Source of the DNA: Phlebotomus papatasi
Taxonomy: Eukaryota; Arthropoda; Insecta; Diptera; Psychodidae
Length of the DNA: 64,000 bases
Assembly: GCF_024763615.1 (NCBI RefSeq)
Contig: NC_077222.1
Coordinates: 7,750,001-7,814,000 of the forward strand
Direction: 5' to 3'
Made by a program: the position numbers and the translations under genes. The stretch's first letter is position 1, and every line of letters begins with the position of its first letter. The notes beneath the pieces were generated by a model. That model did no database searches. It worked only from the letters and a program-made list of their open reading frames with translations, and was not told the DNA's origin. Below are positions 11,541 to 23,426 of the stretch, one piece after another.

Positions 11541-13676
11541 CTAATCTACGATACAGACTATTCTGATAAGTATGCATCCCACTGTACTTCATAACTTTTA
11601 ATATAATGCAACATTTTGTCTTCTGATCATGCGTTTGGTATCAACAATGGCTACATATTTAATAATTTTTGCAATTCTATACATATATATATGAACTTAA
11701 TCAAGAGAAATGAGATTCTCAAACACAATGGATTTATTGTATAAAATTTATTCATTTTGTCGCGTCATTTAATATTCATGATGCAGTTCCATTGCACTCC
11801 CTTTCTTAATTCCGAATGCACAATGAGCTCAAAATCTTATCTACTTCATTCACGTATTACAATGAGAGAAAGACGAACCATCCCCGACATGTTTTGTGTT
11901 CTTCTTTTTTTTTTGCATAGTTAGATATATTCTAGTTTTCAACAGCTCATAAATTGCAGTATCATACAAATATGATAGTAGCAGTGACAGTGCCATATCA
12001 GCGCTTTTCATCACGAATATGATGCATTTCAAGGAAATTTATAACTATCATCACGTGCCCCCATAAATAACTTAATTAGACAAGTTAAAAATAAAGAGTA
12101 GCGTGAATGATTTATTTAGGAATTTAAGCCTCATATGAGACAATTGATTACTTTATTATTGAAAGTTCTGACAAACAACATCTTCATGTCTTCACAAAAG
12201 GAATAAACCCAAACTCAAAAACATGATACATCAAACTGTTTGTGGCGCTCAAACTATTTATAAGTCTGTTTAAAATTAATTTTGTTATGAATAGCAGTGG
12301 AAAGAATTTTAAAAATAGCCACTTAATAGGCAATATTTCTCAAAGTAATATGCATCGATGATAAAAACATGTTGCGGCTCAAAGTCGTAACTATAAGTAG
12401 CAAAAGTGCCTGATATCAAGTGAGTGATCAGTGCTTTTGGCTGAGGAAATTGTGTATGACATAATAGTGTTTTCAAGTGCTTTTATGTTCAAGTAATTTA
12501 TAAGATTTCCCAAGTAGACTCCAGCAAAAACACCGCTGCTATGCATTCTGAATTCAGTGAGACAACACTAATCATTTTATACTTCAACTGCATGACCCGT
12601 CATAATGAGAAAGAGCTTCATATTGCAATTTGCAATGTCGCTAATGAGATACAAATGGTTTCTGATAGTATACTATTACTCACATGTTTTTAGATACACG
12701 CAAAGAATATCCTGCATAGAAAGGTTTTTAGCGATGTCTGTTGAGGTTCGTCAAATGGAATTAATATTCACATAAATTTCAAAACTGTTCTGAAATTTGT
12801 AAAAAAAAGAGTGGTTCATACTATTACAATAAATAATTTTACTAGTAATAAGAACAGAAGTTTAATTATTTGAGGATCTTTGAAATCCAAAAGCGAAGTA
12901 AAATTCTGTAATTTCACCTGAGGTCCATTTCATTTATATATTTCATTTAAACATAAAAAATAAAAGATTGCAATTGTGAAATTGCATTTTTCGCCATTTT
13001 AATTTTGATGAGTAGCTATTAGAAGAAAACTGTCAATAAGCTTTTAAAACTTAAACAAAGTTTCCTAAAGCACTTGCTTTTAGGCAGAGTTCACCCTTAT
13101 AAGAATAAATAATTTTTCCACCTATTAGTTGCTCAGGAACGTCTTCCAATCTTCAGTTCCCAAATTCTCTTTACAAATCTATCAATGCTCTAGAAAGAAT
13201 TATTGGTTTTAGGCCTTTGCTTCTTGGACTATAATAGCTTTTAGTACTGATATCATTACATTTTTTTACCTCTCTTTTCCTCTTAAACCTATTTTCCAGT
13301 CCCGCCTAATACAGGCTTCAGATAAGTTAACAATTTTCGGAAAATTGAGACTTAAGATTGGATTCTTAAGGACAAATGATCAATTACATTCTAAAAAACC
13401 AATAAATTTTATTGCTATTTAGGATTTTTAAAACTTTGGGAACTAAACTAGACTTCTAGTCTGAAGACTGCTTAATTCAAAGTAAGGTGTTACGAGCAAA
13501 GAAGGCATTGCCCATTTTCTAAATAAGAGCTTTGTATAAGTGCATATAAGAAGTCCTTAATAAGTACTTATTAAGACCTTTATTAAGCCATTTATTAGGC
13601 AGATGCAGAATGACATGACGGATTCTGAATACAGTATGACAGAAAAACATAATCTTAAAATCTGATTAAATTTCTG
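11541..13676. other. No gene or clear element seen
   Basis: AT-rich with a modest dyad at 13547-13600 (CTTAATAAGTACTTATTAAG). The longest frame is 60 codons and unremarkable. Confidence 0.6.
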
Positions 13677-13905
13677 TAAGGTAAAGTCGACCGGTTCCTC
13701 AATTCGACCGGTAGAGTTATTTATTCAATTTATTTATATTTGCACTAATATTTGGCGTATGATCTAACCTTAATAGGTCAATTATTCCATAAATAAATAC
13801 GAATCAATGACAATTTTATAGAAAATCACCATCAAACATTCAAATATTTGACCACCGCCACCGGTCAAATCGAGGAACCGGTCGACTCAAGGGCACTTTA
13901 CCTTA
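13677..13905. mobile_element. 229-bp foldback element, TCGACCGGT subfamily
   Basis: TAAGGTAAAGTCGACCGGTT (left) and (inverted) TAAGGTAAAGTGCCCTTGAG + TCGACCGGTTCCTCGATTTG (right). TCGACCGGT occurs twice in each arm 18 bp apart with GTTCCTC between. Confidence 0.85.
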
Positions 13906-14019
13906 TTCATTCACAGGATTTGTCTGTGATAAATTTATTAAAAGTAAAAATCAGTGAAATCTACGAAGTAAATTTTGATAACGTAATTTTAAACCGGAGG
14001 GTCTCGATATAGTCCAAGC

Positions 14020-16005
14020 ACTTTGAAAGCCGAGGAAGTAATTTTCTTCACAAATGACCCCTATTCACAGCGAACAGACTGGGCTTTTCTACATGGTCAT
14101 TGCTTTTTTACACGTGGAAAAAATAATCAAAAAATTGTGGAACCAAAACAATTCTTCCATCAATTTGATGTTTTTTTCCATTCTCTGAGACAATATTCTT
14201 TAAAAAGAAAATTATGTATTAGTAAAATTTTCCAAATCTAAATACCTCGAAAAAAGAGCAAAGAGCAATTGACCGGTCAATTGCTCTTTGCTCTTTTCTC
14301 AAGGTACTTATAAACGGACAATTTTACTAATAGGGGGAGGCTTTGAACTTTCGCATACAAAAATGATGTTCAAGTTCAGTGATTTTTTCTGACTACCATG
14401 CAAACTGTATGGATTCTCCAACTATGCCAAAAAAATGTCTTACTTATAAGGTTTATAATCCCACCAAACAAAATTCCAGGAAATCCTTAGATTTTCCTCC
14501 AGAGGAAAATGAAAATTTAATGGCGATTTATCCGATAGATGAATCAAGTTTCTATTATCGCACACGATTCACGCCATCATTGAACACCCCATTTTCACCG
14601 TAAATTTTGCACCGGACACTAAAAGTTGCACATCATTGTTTAAAGGGAACTCTAATCTACTTGATTAAACCATTTTTATATAGAATAAAACATTTTAATA
14701 TCACTTTTTTGGAACTTTTCTGAGAGATGTTTTATTGACATTAAAAACCATTTTTTTGATTGGTTCTACGAGAATTTCACTCCGGAAACGGTTGAATCTG
14801 ATGAATACTTTCTTAAAAAGTCCAAATATCACCAAATTTACACGAATCAATAAGTTTTTAAAGCTAAAAATTGACTAAAACTCTGCAAGCGAGAAGACCA
14901 CACAAGATTCCACCATTCCTCCACGGAGCCGGATATGCACAAAAACGTTTGAATGCGCATCATTGAAGATTTCTCTGTTCCTGCAGCTGCAGGAATCGGG
15001 ATTTAGCACAGATATTGAGCTTCAGCAGGTGAACAAGCTAAAATTTTCACAAAACAGCTTCTCACGGACAATTTCTTTTCTTTGTCATGCAAAACAACAC
15101 AATAGTGAGGTTATGTCAAAGATTGTCAAAAAACCAGTTGTAAACTGTATGAGCTTATTGCAGATGTGATTCTTTCATTGCACATTCAGTTTGTGCAAGC
15201 TTGAAAAATATTTTTATATCAAAGAAATGCAAAATTGCTTAATAATTACTCAACTGCAGCCTATTTGAGTCAAATTACTTCTTGTTTATCAACTTTACGA
15301 TTTTTAAGTTTTCCTTTTTAGTGGTGGATCAAATCGGTAGATTACAATAGATGTGAATATGAGGGATCGTATCTAAAATGAAGTTTCCTGGAAAATATCT
15401 GAAAGAAGCAGTCTTCTATGTGCGATCGATGAATCTGAGTCAAGTTTGTGAATTTTGTTCCACCCACAAAAAGTGCCTGTTCAGCCTAAAAGATTTTTAC
15501 ATAAATCTGATTCCTAATAACCCTTCTACCCTTTGTGATAGTAGTTTTTCAGAAAAGTGATATTAATTCTGCACAATCGTATGAAATATTGCACAGCAAA
15601 ATTACAGTTTTGGACCTGTTTTTATTTTTTGTTTCCTGAAACTAGGAAAAAAGGATTAGACTCTCAATTTTTTCAGGAAAGATGGGATTTAAGGCTAGCT
15701 ATTACAATATATAGCCATATGTGAGATTCATAAAGGAATATGGGAGAAATATGAAGTGTCTGAAGGTAGCGTATGTGCGAACGATCAAAGCCTCCCCCTA
15801 CATCATTTTCTTTTTAAAGAATATTGTCTCATAAGGCGTAAAAAATATCAAATTAGTGCAAAAATTGGTTTAGTGCCGCAATTTTTTGATTATTTTTTCC
15901 ACGTATAAAAAAGCAATGAAGCCGTAAAAAAGCAATGACCATGTAGAAAAGCCCAGTCTGTTCGCTGTGATTGTGTAATTCCTTCCTGGCGTAATTTCAA
16001 GTTGC
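14020..16005. mobile_element. 2-kb composite foldback with about 250-bp arms
   Basis: The left arm (14020-14216, resuming 14333-14365) is matched by the complement of 15745-16005: CACAGCGAACAGACTGGGCT, TTTCTACATGGTCATTGC, ACGTGGAAAAAATAATC, AGACAATATTCTTTAAAAAG and TAGGGGGAGGCTTTGA. The interior (14340-15740) is homologous to 10090-10680. A 116-bp palindrome has inserted in the left arm. Confidence 0.78.
14217..14332. repeat. 116-bp near-perfect palindrome inserted in a foldback arm
   Basis: Centred on GACC|GGTC at 14274/14275. The inner 21-bp arms (AGAGCAAAGAGCAATTGAC and complement) are perfect. Outer arms run out to TATTAGTAAAA...TTTTACTAATA with a few mismatches. The matching position of the right arm of the host element lacks it. 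Confidence 0.85.
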
Positions 16006-16099
16006 TGAGCGGGAGCATAAATTATTATGAAAAAGTCTCTTACATTCTGTAAAATTTCACTTTGGCCTAAGATCTGGAAGAATAAGGGCCTTGAGAGAC

Positions 16100-16262
16100 C
16101 TACAGCTTAAGCCGAGAGATAAATTAACGTAATTATGATCATTATAATCAAAATAATGATTAGACCACATTCCCATCAGTTTCCAACTAATCCGTCTCTC
16201 GGCTTAAATCGCTGCACAGACCTACCGCTTAAGCCGAGAGACGTTTTGACGTAATTATATTA
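16100..16262. mobile_element. Small foldback, GCTTAAGCCGAGAGA ends, plus an extra arm
   Basis: CCTACAGCTTAAGCCGAGAG at 16100 pairs with the complement of GTCTCTCGGCTTAAATCGCT (16193-16213). A third arm, CCTACCGCTTAAGCCGAGAG, starts at 16225. TGACGTAATTAT/TAACGTAATTAT follows both direct copies. Confidence 0.7.
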
Positions 16263-16339
16263 TATAAGGGATTTGACCACCAGTTGAAGCTACCTAAAAC
16301 ATAGTGTGAGTCTGGACTAGTAGGGCAGTATGTTCATTA

Positions 16340-17237
16340 TACTCCCTCCGTCCCAAAAAAAGTCGTACGTTTGAGAAAAATTCTTGCCCCAAAAAAAGTC
16401 GTACGTTTGGAAGAATATCGCTAGGAAGAGACAGTGTAAAGTAGAAATGCTGTGTATTGGAAATATCTTATGTACAGTACATACTATCCTCCATCTTCAG
16501 TGGTAATATGGAGGTCCACCTACGATTGTAAGATAAGAAAACAATGTCTTAAAAACATCTTTCTTTTGAATATTTTTAGTAAGATTTAAGTACCAAAAGG
16601 TTGGAGATAGAAGCTTGGCACTTTCGGCGGCGCCCTCGTAAGTCGACCTTAGGATCATTACCCTACCCCTCATTTACCCTCCCCCTCCCTTCCCTTCCAA
16701 AAACCATATTGTTTTTTTGGGATTGCTCAAAAACACATAGTGCGATTTTTTTCTGAGGAAGAGGAGAGGCGGGGGGAAACTAGGGACATATTAAAAATCC
16801 AAAAGTTGACCTACGGGGGGTGGGGGTCGTCCAAAGACATCAAATCTTTATCTCCAACCATTCAGCACCCATATCACAGAACGTATAAAAAAAGAGCAAG
16901 ATTGGTTTTATTGCCCTTTTTGTAAATTTAGACCCATTGTTATGGCATAACGAAAAGAACTATAAATCCCTTCTTTGGTACACTAAATTTTTAAATGAAA
17001 TTCTAGTTAAAAATGTTAATTGCAGTAGAATTTTCAAAAGTTACATATCGACCGGAGCTCTTCGAAAAAAAGTGAAAAAAAATAAATCTTCAAGACACCA
17101 GTTCCTTATCTTACCGTGGTAAGTGGACCTCAATATTACTATTGAAGATGGAGAATAGTTCATATGTAAGATATTAACAATTCCTTAATCCCTAATTTTT
17201 CCCCAAACGTACGACTTTTTTTGGGACGGAGGAAGTA
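16340..17237. mobile_element. 898-bp element with Stowaway-like TACTCCCTCCGTCCCA ends
   Basis: Left TACTCCCTCCGTCCCAAAAA and right (inverted) TACTTCCTCCGTCCCAAAAA, both followed by AGTCGTACGTTTG. The left arm repeats CCCAAAAAAAGTCGTACGTTTG. Inner inverted blocks (TCCATCTTCAGTGGTAATAT, GGTCCAC, TAAGATAAG) extend the arms to about 200 bp. The ends match the CTCCCTCCGT terminus known from plant Stowaway MITEs (mariner superfamily). No transposase remains. Confidence 0.85.
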
Positions 17238-17626
17238 CTATTCTATGAAGTTTGAAATTTTATGATTTTCTTTTAGAAATAAAAATTAATATGAGCAATT
17301 AATAATAGTTTTAAAGCCTTAACTTTTTAAGCCCAAATAAACTTTGAATTTGTAGTTAAGCATAATTCTTTGGCAGCACTTACCAAGTTTCTGCATCAAA
17401 ACTATTTATTATTGCCGTAATTTTGAGAATGATATGATAGTCTAGAGCTAATTAAGAATGGTTTTTTGCTGAATTTTCATTCAAAATTGCAAAAAGTTTT
17501 AAAATTATTAAATATATTCCATTTTGTAACGTTGTATATTACCCAAAATTTTAATTATGCTATGAATTGTGCATGATTTTATATTCTAAGAAATTGAAAT
17601 ACATATTCATTACACATAAAGATAAT

Positions 17627-17983
17627 TAAGGGAAGAGCACCCCGGATCGGAATGTTAAGAGACATGATCGATATTTAGTTGAAAATTATAAGCCTCAAAA
17701 GACAATTTGGTATTTTTGTGTATGCTAATTTATATATTAGTGAACCATTAGATATAATTGCAACTATGTACCCTGTACTTCGGATCGTTATGAATTTAAT
17801 CAGGTGCCTCATGGGAAATTGGTTTTATAAATGAAATTTGAGGTAATGCATTGCATTTTTGTGAGAGTTAAATGGTAAAAATTAGCTAATAACTTTAAAA
17901 GAATATCATTTGAATCGGTGCAACAATATGGTAATAACCTAACGATCTGAGGAACATTGCCTATCGCTGGTGCTCTTCCCTTA
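17627..17983. mobile_element. 357-bp foldback element, TAAGGGAAGAGCACC ends
   Basis: TAAGGGAAGAGCACCCCGGA (left) and (inverted) TAAGGGAAGAGCACCAGCGA (right), followed by GATCGGAATGTT / CAGATCGTTAGG-type repeats. AT-rich interior, no coding. Confidence 0.8.
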
Positions 17984-18902
17984 TAAACTCTATATTAGGT
18001 AAGAAATCCCACAAAAACAGTTGAAATTACCTAGTAAATCTGCAAATGATTTTTATATATTAACTTTTTACTTTGCACAATAAAATGATTTTAAAACCAA
18101 AAATAAATATCCCTATGAATTTATGTTCTATCGGTCATAATAAAACCCTTACGTCGATAAAAGTTTGCATCATTAACTTAAACTATTTTGTATGAGATCT
18201 CTATGGAAATTCTATTTGATTATCTTTTGTACTGTTCTGCTATTGTCATTTTTTTCAGAACTTTAAATTGAAAATTGGTTGACAATTTTATTATTAGTAT
18301 ATTTAATTAGAGTTATAGAGCTATGAGAACTGCATTAAAACTTTATGCACTGTATGGAACTATGTTTCTAAAGACTAATTTATAAAAAGGAATTTAATTT
18401 AGAATGGTAATTATAATTATGCATATCTAAAATTTAAATTACTGTTATATTTCGAGAATTTGATAAAATGTTATACAAAATTATTTGCTTTCGAATAATG
18501 TTGAATAGAATTAAGGTTCTTAAAATAGAGCGTGGAACGAAAAATCAATATATTCTTGTTCTAACATCTGCAATAGTAAAATCTTCACTTTGAACTAAAT
18601 ATTTTATTCCCACGATTGTTATTAAATATTCTTTCTGTACTTCTTCTAAACTGTAACGTTTGACTAAATCAGTATATTGCACTGAAAAGGAGTTGCACGA
18701 AATACATAGAAAATATTTGAACACTATATTGTAAAAAGCGAAGCACTGATTGGATTTATAGAGGGGAGGGGGGTCACATGAAATCCCAAAAGATATCTCG
18801 GACTGTTTAGCTGATAAGTTGTACAAACTTTTTTCTTCAAACTTTGAAATTTTCTCATAGTACTTTACGCATAACGAGTCATTTTATGTTCGAAAAATTA
18901 AA
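17984..18902. other. No gene or clear element seen
   Basis: AT-rich. A 93-codon minus frame at 18545-18826 lacks splice or composition support. Confidence 0.55.
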
Positions 18903-19124
18903 TAGGGGAAGACTTTCAAGCTTCGCACACGATCTAGCTTCGAACACTCTATATTTTTGCTATATTCTTTTAATGAATATGATCTTATAGCAATATATTT
19001 TCACATCGATTTTTAAGTCACACATTTCCTGAAAAAAAAACAGATAATATTCATTAAAGGAATATGGGAAAAATATGAAATGTTCGAAGGTAGAGTGTGT
19101 ACAAAGCCTGAAAGCCTTCCCCTA
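18903..19124. mobile_element. 222-bp foldback element, AGCTTCGnACAC subfamily
   Basis: Ends are TAGGGGAAGACTTTCAAGCT and (inverted) TAGGGGAAGGCTTTCAGGCT. The arms align over about 78 bp to TTTAATGAATAT. The left arm has AGCTTCGCACAC and AGCTTCGAACAC 17 bp apart. Confidence 0.88.
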
Positions 19125-19502
19125 CTGCTTCAAATTTTTAAACTTTGTCATATTATTTTTCTACAAATTAATAGCAATTTTTAACTGTCCAAACTGTGTG
19201 AAATACTGCTGAAAACAACGAGGCTTTACAAGTATTTTATTGTTTTATCTTTTGGATGGACCATTAAATGCTGACTTTGATTTCTGAATGAACTGATGGA
19301 TGACAACAAATTTGTCATCATACAGCATAATGTTTGTACATATACCTACAAATTTATCGAGGGAAAAATTGCTTTTATGGAACCCGGAACTTTTGCCTAG
19401 AGTATAATGTAAAATGAATGAAGAAGACCCGCATACTCAGTATGGAGATACTCCTCATAAACCATGAACTTTTATGAATGCGTAAAGGTTATCGGAGAAA
19501 AA

Positions 19503-19800
19503 AAGTGTTCAAATATATCTTCCTAAGTACATAAGAGCACAAATTGAGTCAATTAGAGAGTAGAATAAGCTCGTGCAGCACTGTTGGGACTTTGTGTAGC
19601 GCAAAATCCTGGACAGAGCGGGAAAAAAAGGGGAGACAGACGACCTGGCAATCCTGCTGGATAAAATCGATTGCCTATCCACAAAATCCACTGCAAGAGA
19701 GGCACAGCAGGTGACGCCCGCGGTGGTGCCTCTAATTCCGTGTGGCATCCCCAACCTGTTGAACATGACTGTACCGAGCCAAGAGTCGGGAGAGAAGGGT
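19503..19800. other. GC-raised unidentified block
   Basis: CCCGCGGTGGTGCCTCTAAT and GGTGACGCCCGCGG contrast with the AT-rich flanks. It has 85 open codons on the minus strand (MFNRLGMPHGIRGTTAGV...) without family resemblance. Probably a fragment of a retroelement or an old exon. Confidence 0.3.
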
Positions 19801-20246
19801 ATATAACTTTTTAAATTAGACCAACATTTTCTACCACACGAAGGGGTTTGAAAATTACTCTGAAGAACATCATGGGGTGGACACTTGTAGTATCTCTGGG
19901 CGTCAGGCGAAAGGATTAAGCTTTAATGCCTTCTTTAAATATGGATGGGACACTAGCGCAAATTTCATCGACCTCATGGAAACACATTAACATAAAAACT
20001 GCAACTGAGTAATGTTCGGATGGTAACACATTTCTGAGAACTTTCCAACTCCAGAAGAGAAAGTTATTGGAGCTTTTAGAACAAATTCAGGAGATAAACT
20101 ATGATTCCGTGAGTTTACCAAAGAGCATAAATTTGCTTTTAATAGGAACTTATTTAATTTAGATAATGCTAAAGCTCATTTAACACCAACGAATTTTTCT
20201 CAAATCTGGAAATTTCAAGGGGTAAGTAAGATGGTTCGAATCCCTA

Positions 20247-20842
20247 TACTGAATGAGAGAGATCTTTAAAAGTTAAAATAACTTTCTGGAAATGTTAATT
20301 TTACCTTGCAGTATTGAACCGAAATCGGTGTAAATATTATGGTTTTTAGGTGTATTAGGGGTTAAAGTTACCCTTTTTATGTTATTTTTACCCTTATTAT
20401 TATTTATCGTATCGGGATATTTTTGTTACAATGTAATCATATTATGTTATATTGTTGTTGATCCCGTGCTGAAAGAATCTGCGAAGTCCATTATAGACCG
20501 CCCAGGAGCGCTTTCCCGTGATGTGGATGCTTCTTCCATGCTCCCGGAGTGTTGGGCGTAGGCAGTGCATTATATTACTACGTTATTGTACATGTGAAAA
20601 TTGTCTAAATCAGACATTCAGATCTTTGCACCGGGCGGGACTCGAACTCACAACTGAGAGTCGAGCCGGGGAATCTTTCCGCCCAAGAGCCAACGGTCTT
20701 GCCTATTGCGCCACTGATTCCCCATTTTGACCCTTAAAAAGGTGCAAAATTAACTTTAAAAAAATTTGATATATTTTTACACCTAAATGTGTTAAAGTTA
20801 TGAGGAAAAAAAGTCAATAGCCACCCTGTTTTTTTCCCAGTG
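20247..20842. mobile_element. CACTGAG MITE, copy 4, split by a SINE
   Basis: ACTGAATGAGAGAGATC at the left to TTTTTTTCCCAGTG at the right. The family order is intact except for 329 bp inserted between ATTTTTACCCTT and TTTTGACCCTTAAAAAGG. Confidence 0.82.
20396..20724 (-). mobile_element. tRNA-derived SINE, copy 1, inserted in a MITE
   Basis: On the minus strand the head GGGGAATCAGTGGCGCAATA resembles a tRNA 5' end. A-box-like TGGCGCAATAGG and B-box-like AGTTCGAGTCC are about 65 bp apart. An unrelated body follows, ending ATGATTACATTGTAA and an AT-rich tail. The flanking TTTTACCCTT / TTTGACCCTT duplication (20385-20395 and 20725-20735) marks the insertion. Another copy is at 53095-53360. Confidence 0.82.
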
Positions 20843-20867
20843 TGTACGGGTGACTTTGTAGCCCTGA

Positions 20868-21511
20868 GGTGACATGATAACTTCTTTTCGATACTATCGA
20901 CTGTCGATTCTGAAAAAATTAAATGATAGCTGTACTTTTTGTAGCTAATATTGATATTCAGCAACGGTGAAATTTTCTTAAGAATGTCATAATAAATGGC
21001 CTAACGATGCGTAAAAAGGGTAAAAAGGCGTCATTGACTTAGTCTAACTGTGTTATCGCACTCGCACATTAAAATTTTAATATGATTCTCATTAATTGTC
21101 GCTGATTAGAGTCCAATTGTGTAATTTGTGTGTTCGAATCATTTTATATTCAAAATTTGATCAATTTGTTGATTAAAAGGTAGACTTGGCCCGCAAAATT
21201 TGATATAAATTGATTTATAGCATTAATGCGAAAAATTAATGCGATTTTCTCTTTAATTTTTTAATGTGAAAAATATTTATGCTTTAGGTAAATTTAAACT
21301 TATTGCAGGCCAAGTCCACTTCTTTATCAATAAATAGAAAAACCCCAAATATTAAGATACTCAAAGACACAAATAACATATTTGGACGCTCACAAGCGAC
21401 AATTAATGTGAATCACATTAAAATTTTAATGTGCAAGTGTGATAACGCCGTAAGAGATATATGTTTATTGATACTATCGATTCGACAGTATCAAAAAGTT
21501 ATCATTCCACC
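20868..21511. mobile_element. TCGATACTATCGACTGTCG foldback with a nested element
   Basis: Left GGTGACATGATAACTTCTTT + CGATACTATCGACTGTCG; right (inverted) GGTGGAATGATAACTTTTTG. The uninterrupted relative is at 26501-26726. The insert is the element at 21049-21454. Confidence 0.72.
21049..21454. mobile_element. TTGCACATTAAAATTTTAATGTG foldback, copy 1
   Basis: The left arm GTTATCGCACTCGCACATTA matches the complement of the right arm (TGTGCAAGTGTGATAACGCC). The inner GTAGACTTGGCCCGCAAAAT and complement of CAGGCCAAGTCCACTTC continue the pairing for about 170 bp per arm. Confidence 0.82.
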
Positions 21512-21603
21512 CCTTCTTGATCAGATCGATGAATAAATACCATGGTTAAGTGCTAGAATTAAAGAAAAGCTTATGAAAAGCTGAGGTGCAGTCTCCCGCA
21601 TCT

Positions 21604-21942
21604 ACGGTGCTTATACTTGCTCATTAAAATTTTAATGTGGTTCACAGTAATTGCAGCTAATGTGTCTTCAAATAAGTTATTTATGTCTAGGAACTAATAT
21701 TTAGAATTTGATCTATTTATTGATAAAAAGGTAGCCTACAAGAATTGGTTGAAATTGACTCATAGCAATAATGCGTAAACCTAACGCTTATTTTTACGGG
21801 CCAAGTGTACCTTTTACCAATAAATAGATTAAATTCCAAATTTTAAGTAATTGAAAGGAACAAATCACGCTCTTGGACGTTCATTAGCGACAAATTAATG
21901 TCAATCGCATCAAAATCTTAAAGAGCAAGTAATATTACCGTT
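21604..21942. mobile_element. TTGCACATTAAAATTTTAATGTG foldback, copy 2
   Basis: ACGGTGCTTATACTTGCTCA (left) and (inverted) ACGGTAATATTACTTGCTCT (right). It shares GATCTATTTATTGATAAAAAGG and GGGCCAAGTGTACC with copy 1, 150 bp upstream. Confidence 0.8.
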
Positions 21943-22016
21943 TAGTTTATTACTAGTCAAATTAAATACAATTTATGAAAAATATTAAGCATAAATGACA
22001 AATTAAATTGAATAAT

Positions 22017-22256
22017 GGTGCTATTGCAATGAAAAATGAAAATATTTTTTTTAGAATTTCAATGTTCTCAAGTGCTTCTGCGTTATCGACTTTTTTGTAT
22101 TGGCTCCTGTCTCGTCTATTTTTCCTAGCTCATGCCGTTTTCTAAAATCACAAAGCAGTCGTGACTAGAAGCTGTACAAAAAAAAAGTCGATTATGTAGA
22201 AGCTCTTGAGAACAGTAAAGTGCTAGATAACATGTTCATCATGTTGGAATAGCATC
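22017..22256. mobile_element. CTGTTCTCAAGTGCTTCT foldback, copy 1
   Basis: Outer ends GGTGCTATTGCAATGAAAAA / GGAATAGCATC; inner arms ATGTTCTCAAGTGCTTCTGC and complement of AGAAGCTCTTGAGAACAGTA. Middle AAAAAGTCGA hairpin. First of a close pair. Confidence 0.8.
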
Positions 22257-22261
22257 TTAAA

Positions 22262-22465
22262 TCTTTCTCCTGTATATGTTTTTTAACTCTTTACTGTTCT
22301 CAAGTGCTTCTACATAATCGACTTTTCTTTGTAGTGGTTCCTGTCAGGACTGTTTGGTGGTTTTAGAACACGACGAGCGCTAGGAAAACCAGTTGAGGTA
22401 GGAACCAACACAAAGAAGAGTCGATAATGCAGAAATATTTGAGAAGAGTCATGTGCTAAAAAATG
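22262..22465. mobile_element. CTGTTCTCAAGTGCTTCT foldback, copy 2
   Basis: TTACTGTTCTCAAGTGCTTC (22291) and (inverted) TCTTCTCAAATATTTCTGCA. CTACATAATCGACTTTTCTT pairs with AAGAAGAGTCGATAATG. Five bp from copy 1. Confidence 0.78.
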
Positions 22466-22469
22466 CTCA

Positions 22470-23426
22470 GCAGAAAGATTCTCATCTCTCAAAGATTCTC
22501 AAATGAGCAGTAAAAAAATAAATTTGATCTGTTAAAAAAAAAATTTGGGCAGTAATGAATTTATAGAACCATAAAAGGTGGGAAATTTTCATGAGATTTT
22601 TGAAAAATTGAAAATAGAGTGTCTTTTTCATTGTAAATGCAAACATAATACATGCTAGCATCTCCGACAACCCTTTTACATCAGTAAATTTTCATGAAAT
22701 CTAAATTCACAACCCTTTCTTTGCGTTTGGCATATATCTATCTCATTCTTTCGTACTTAAAATTTGATTGAACTAAATTGAATTTCATATGATGTCCAAA
22801 CGAATAAGAGTGTGAAAAGTGTGATAGATGTATGGAAAATGTTTGAGAAAGGAAAAGGTGCGAATTTTGATTTAATGAAATTTTCCTGATCAAAAAATTA
22901 TTCCGGAGCAATTTAAATTAGATCCATTTCTGTAGATATTTGGGATTCCTAGTGACCAACATTTATTATTTTACTTTAAATTTTAATAGTTTTTTTTCTG
23001 CTTATTTTTAATACTCTCCTGTTCATTTTCCGCTCTAAAAATATTTAGTACAAAGCTGTACTAAAAGTCGCGGAAATTTCAGAATGAAAATTGTTTTTGT
23101 TTAATATTCATATATTCAGGCTGAATAAGCTTGGTTTTAAGGTTAAGATTGTCGCAATCATTTCTGGTTAGAACATTAAAAATCCTTTAAATAAAATACG
23201 AAGCTTCTTAGAAAACTTTATGCTAATGTGTTTCTTCTATCGCCTGAGACTGCACATTCTTCGGTGAGAATTCAAGTTGTTCACTTATGTATACACTATA
23301 TATAAGTAACAGTGTTATATTATTAAAATTTCTACATTGTTTAGTGTAATTTTAAAACATTGTATCATAGTCAACCTTTTCCCACCGTGTACAAACGCGG
23401 TATTGATCTTCAATCTAGAATTATAT
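22470..23426. other. No gene; minor repeat similarity
   Basis: 22503-22560 resembles the repeats at the left edge of the window. The rest is AT-rich and unrecognized. Confidence 0.5.

Noticed and set aside
20640..20723. tRNA gene on the minus strand
   Set aside because: Box A and box B are present but the stems do not close properly, and the same sequence heads a dispersed element, so it is a SINE.
22017..22465. CRISPR-like array of regularly spaced repeats
   Set aside because: The repeats are inverted arms of two foldbacks, not direct repeats with unique spacers, and the DNA is eukaryotic.
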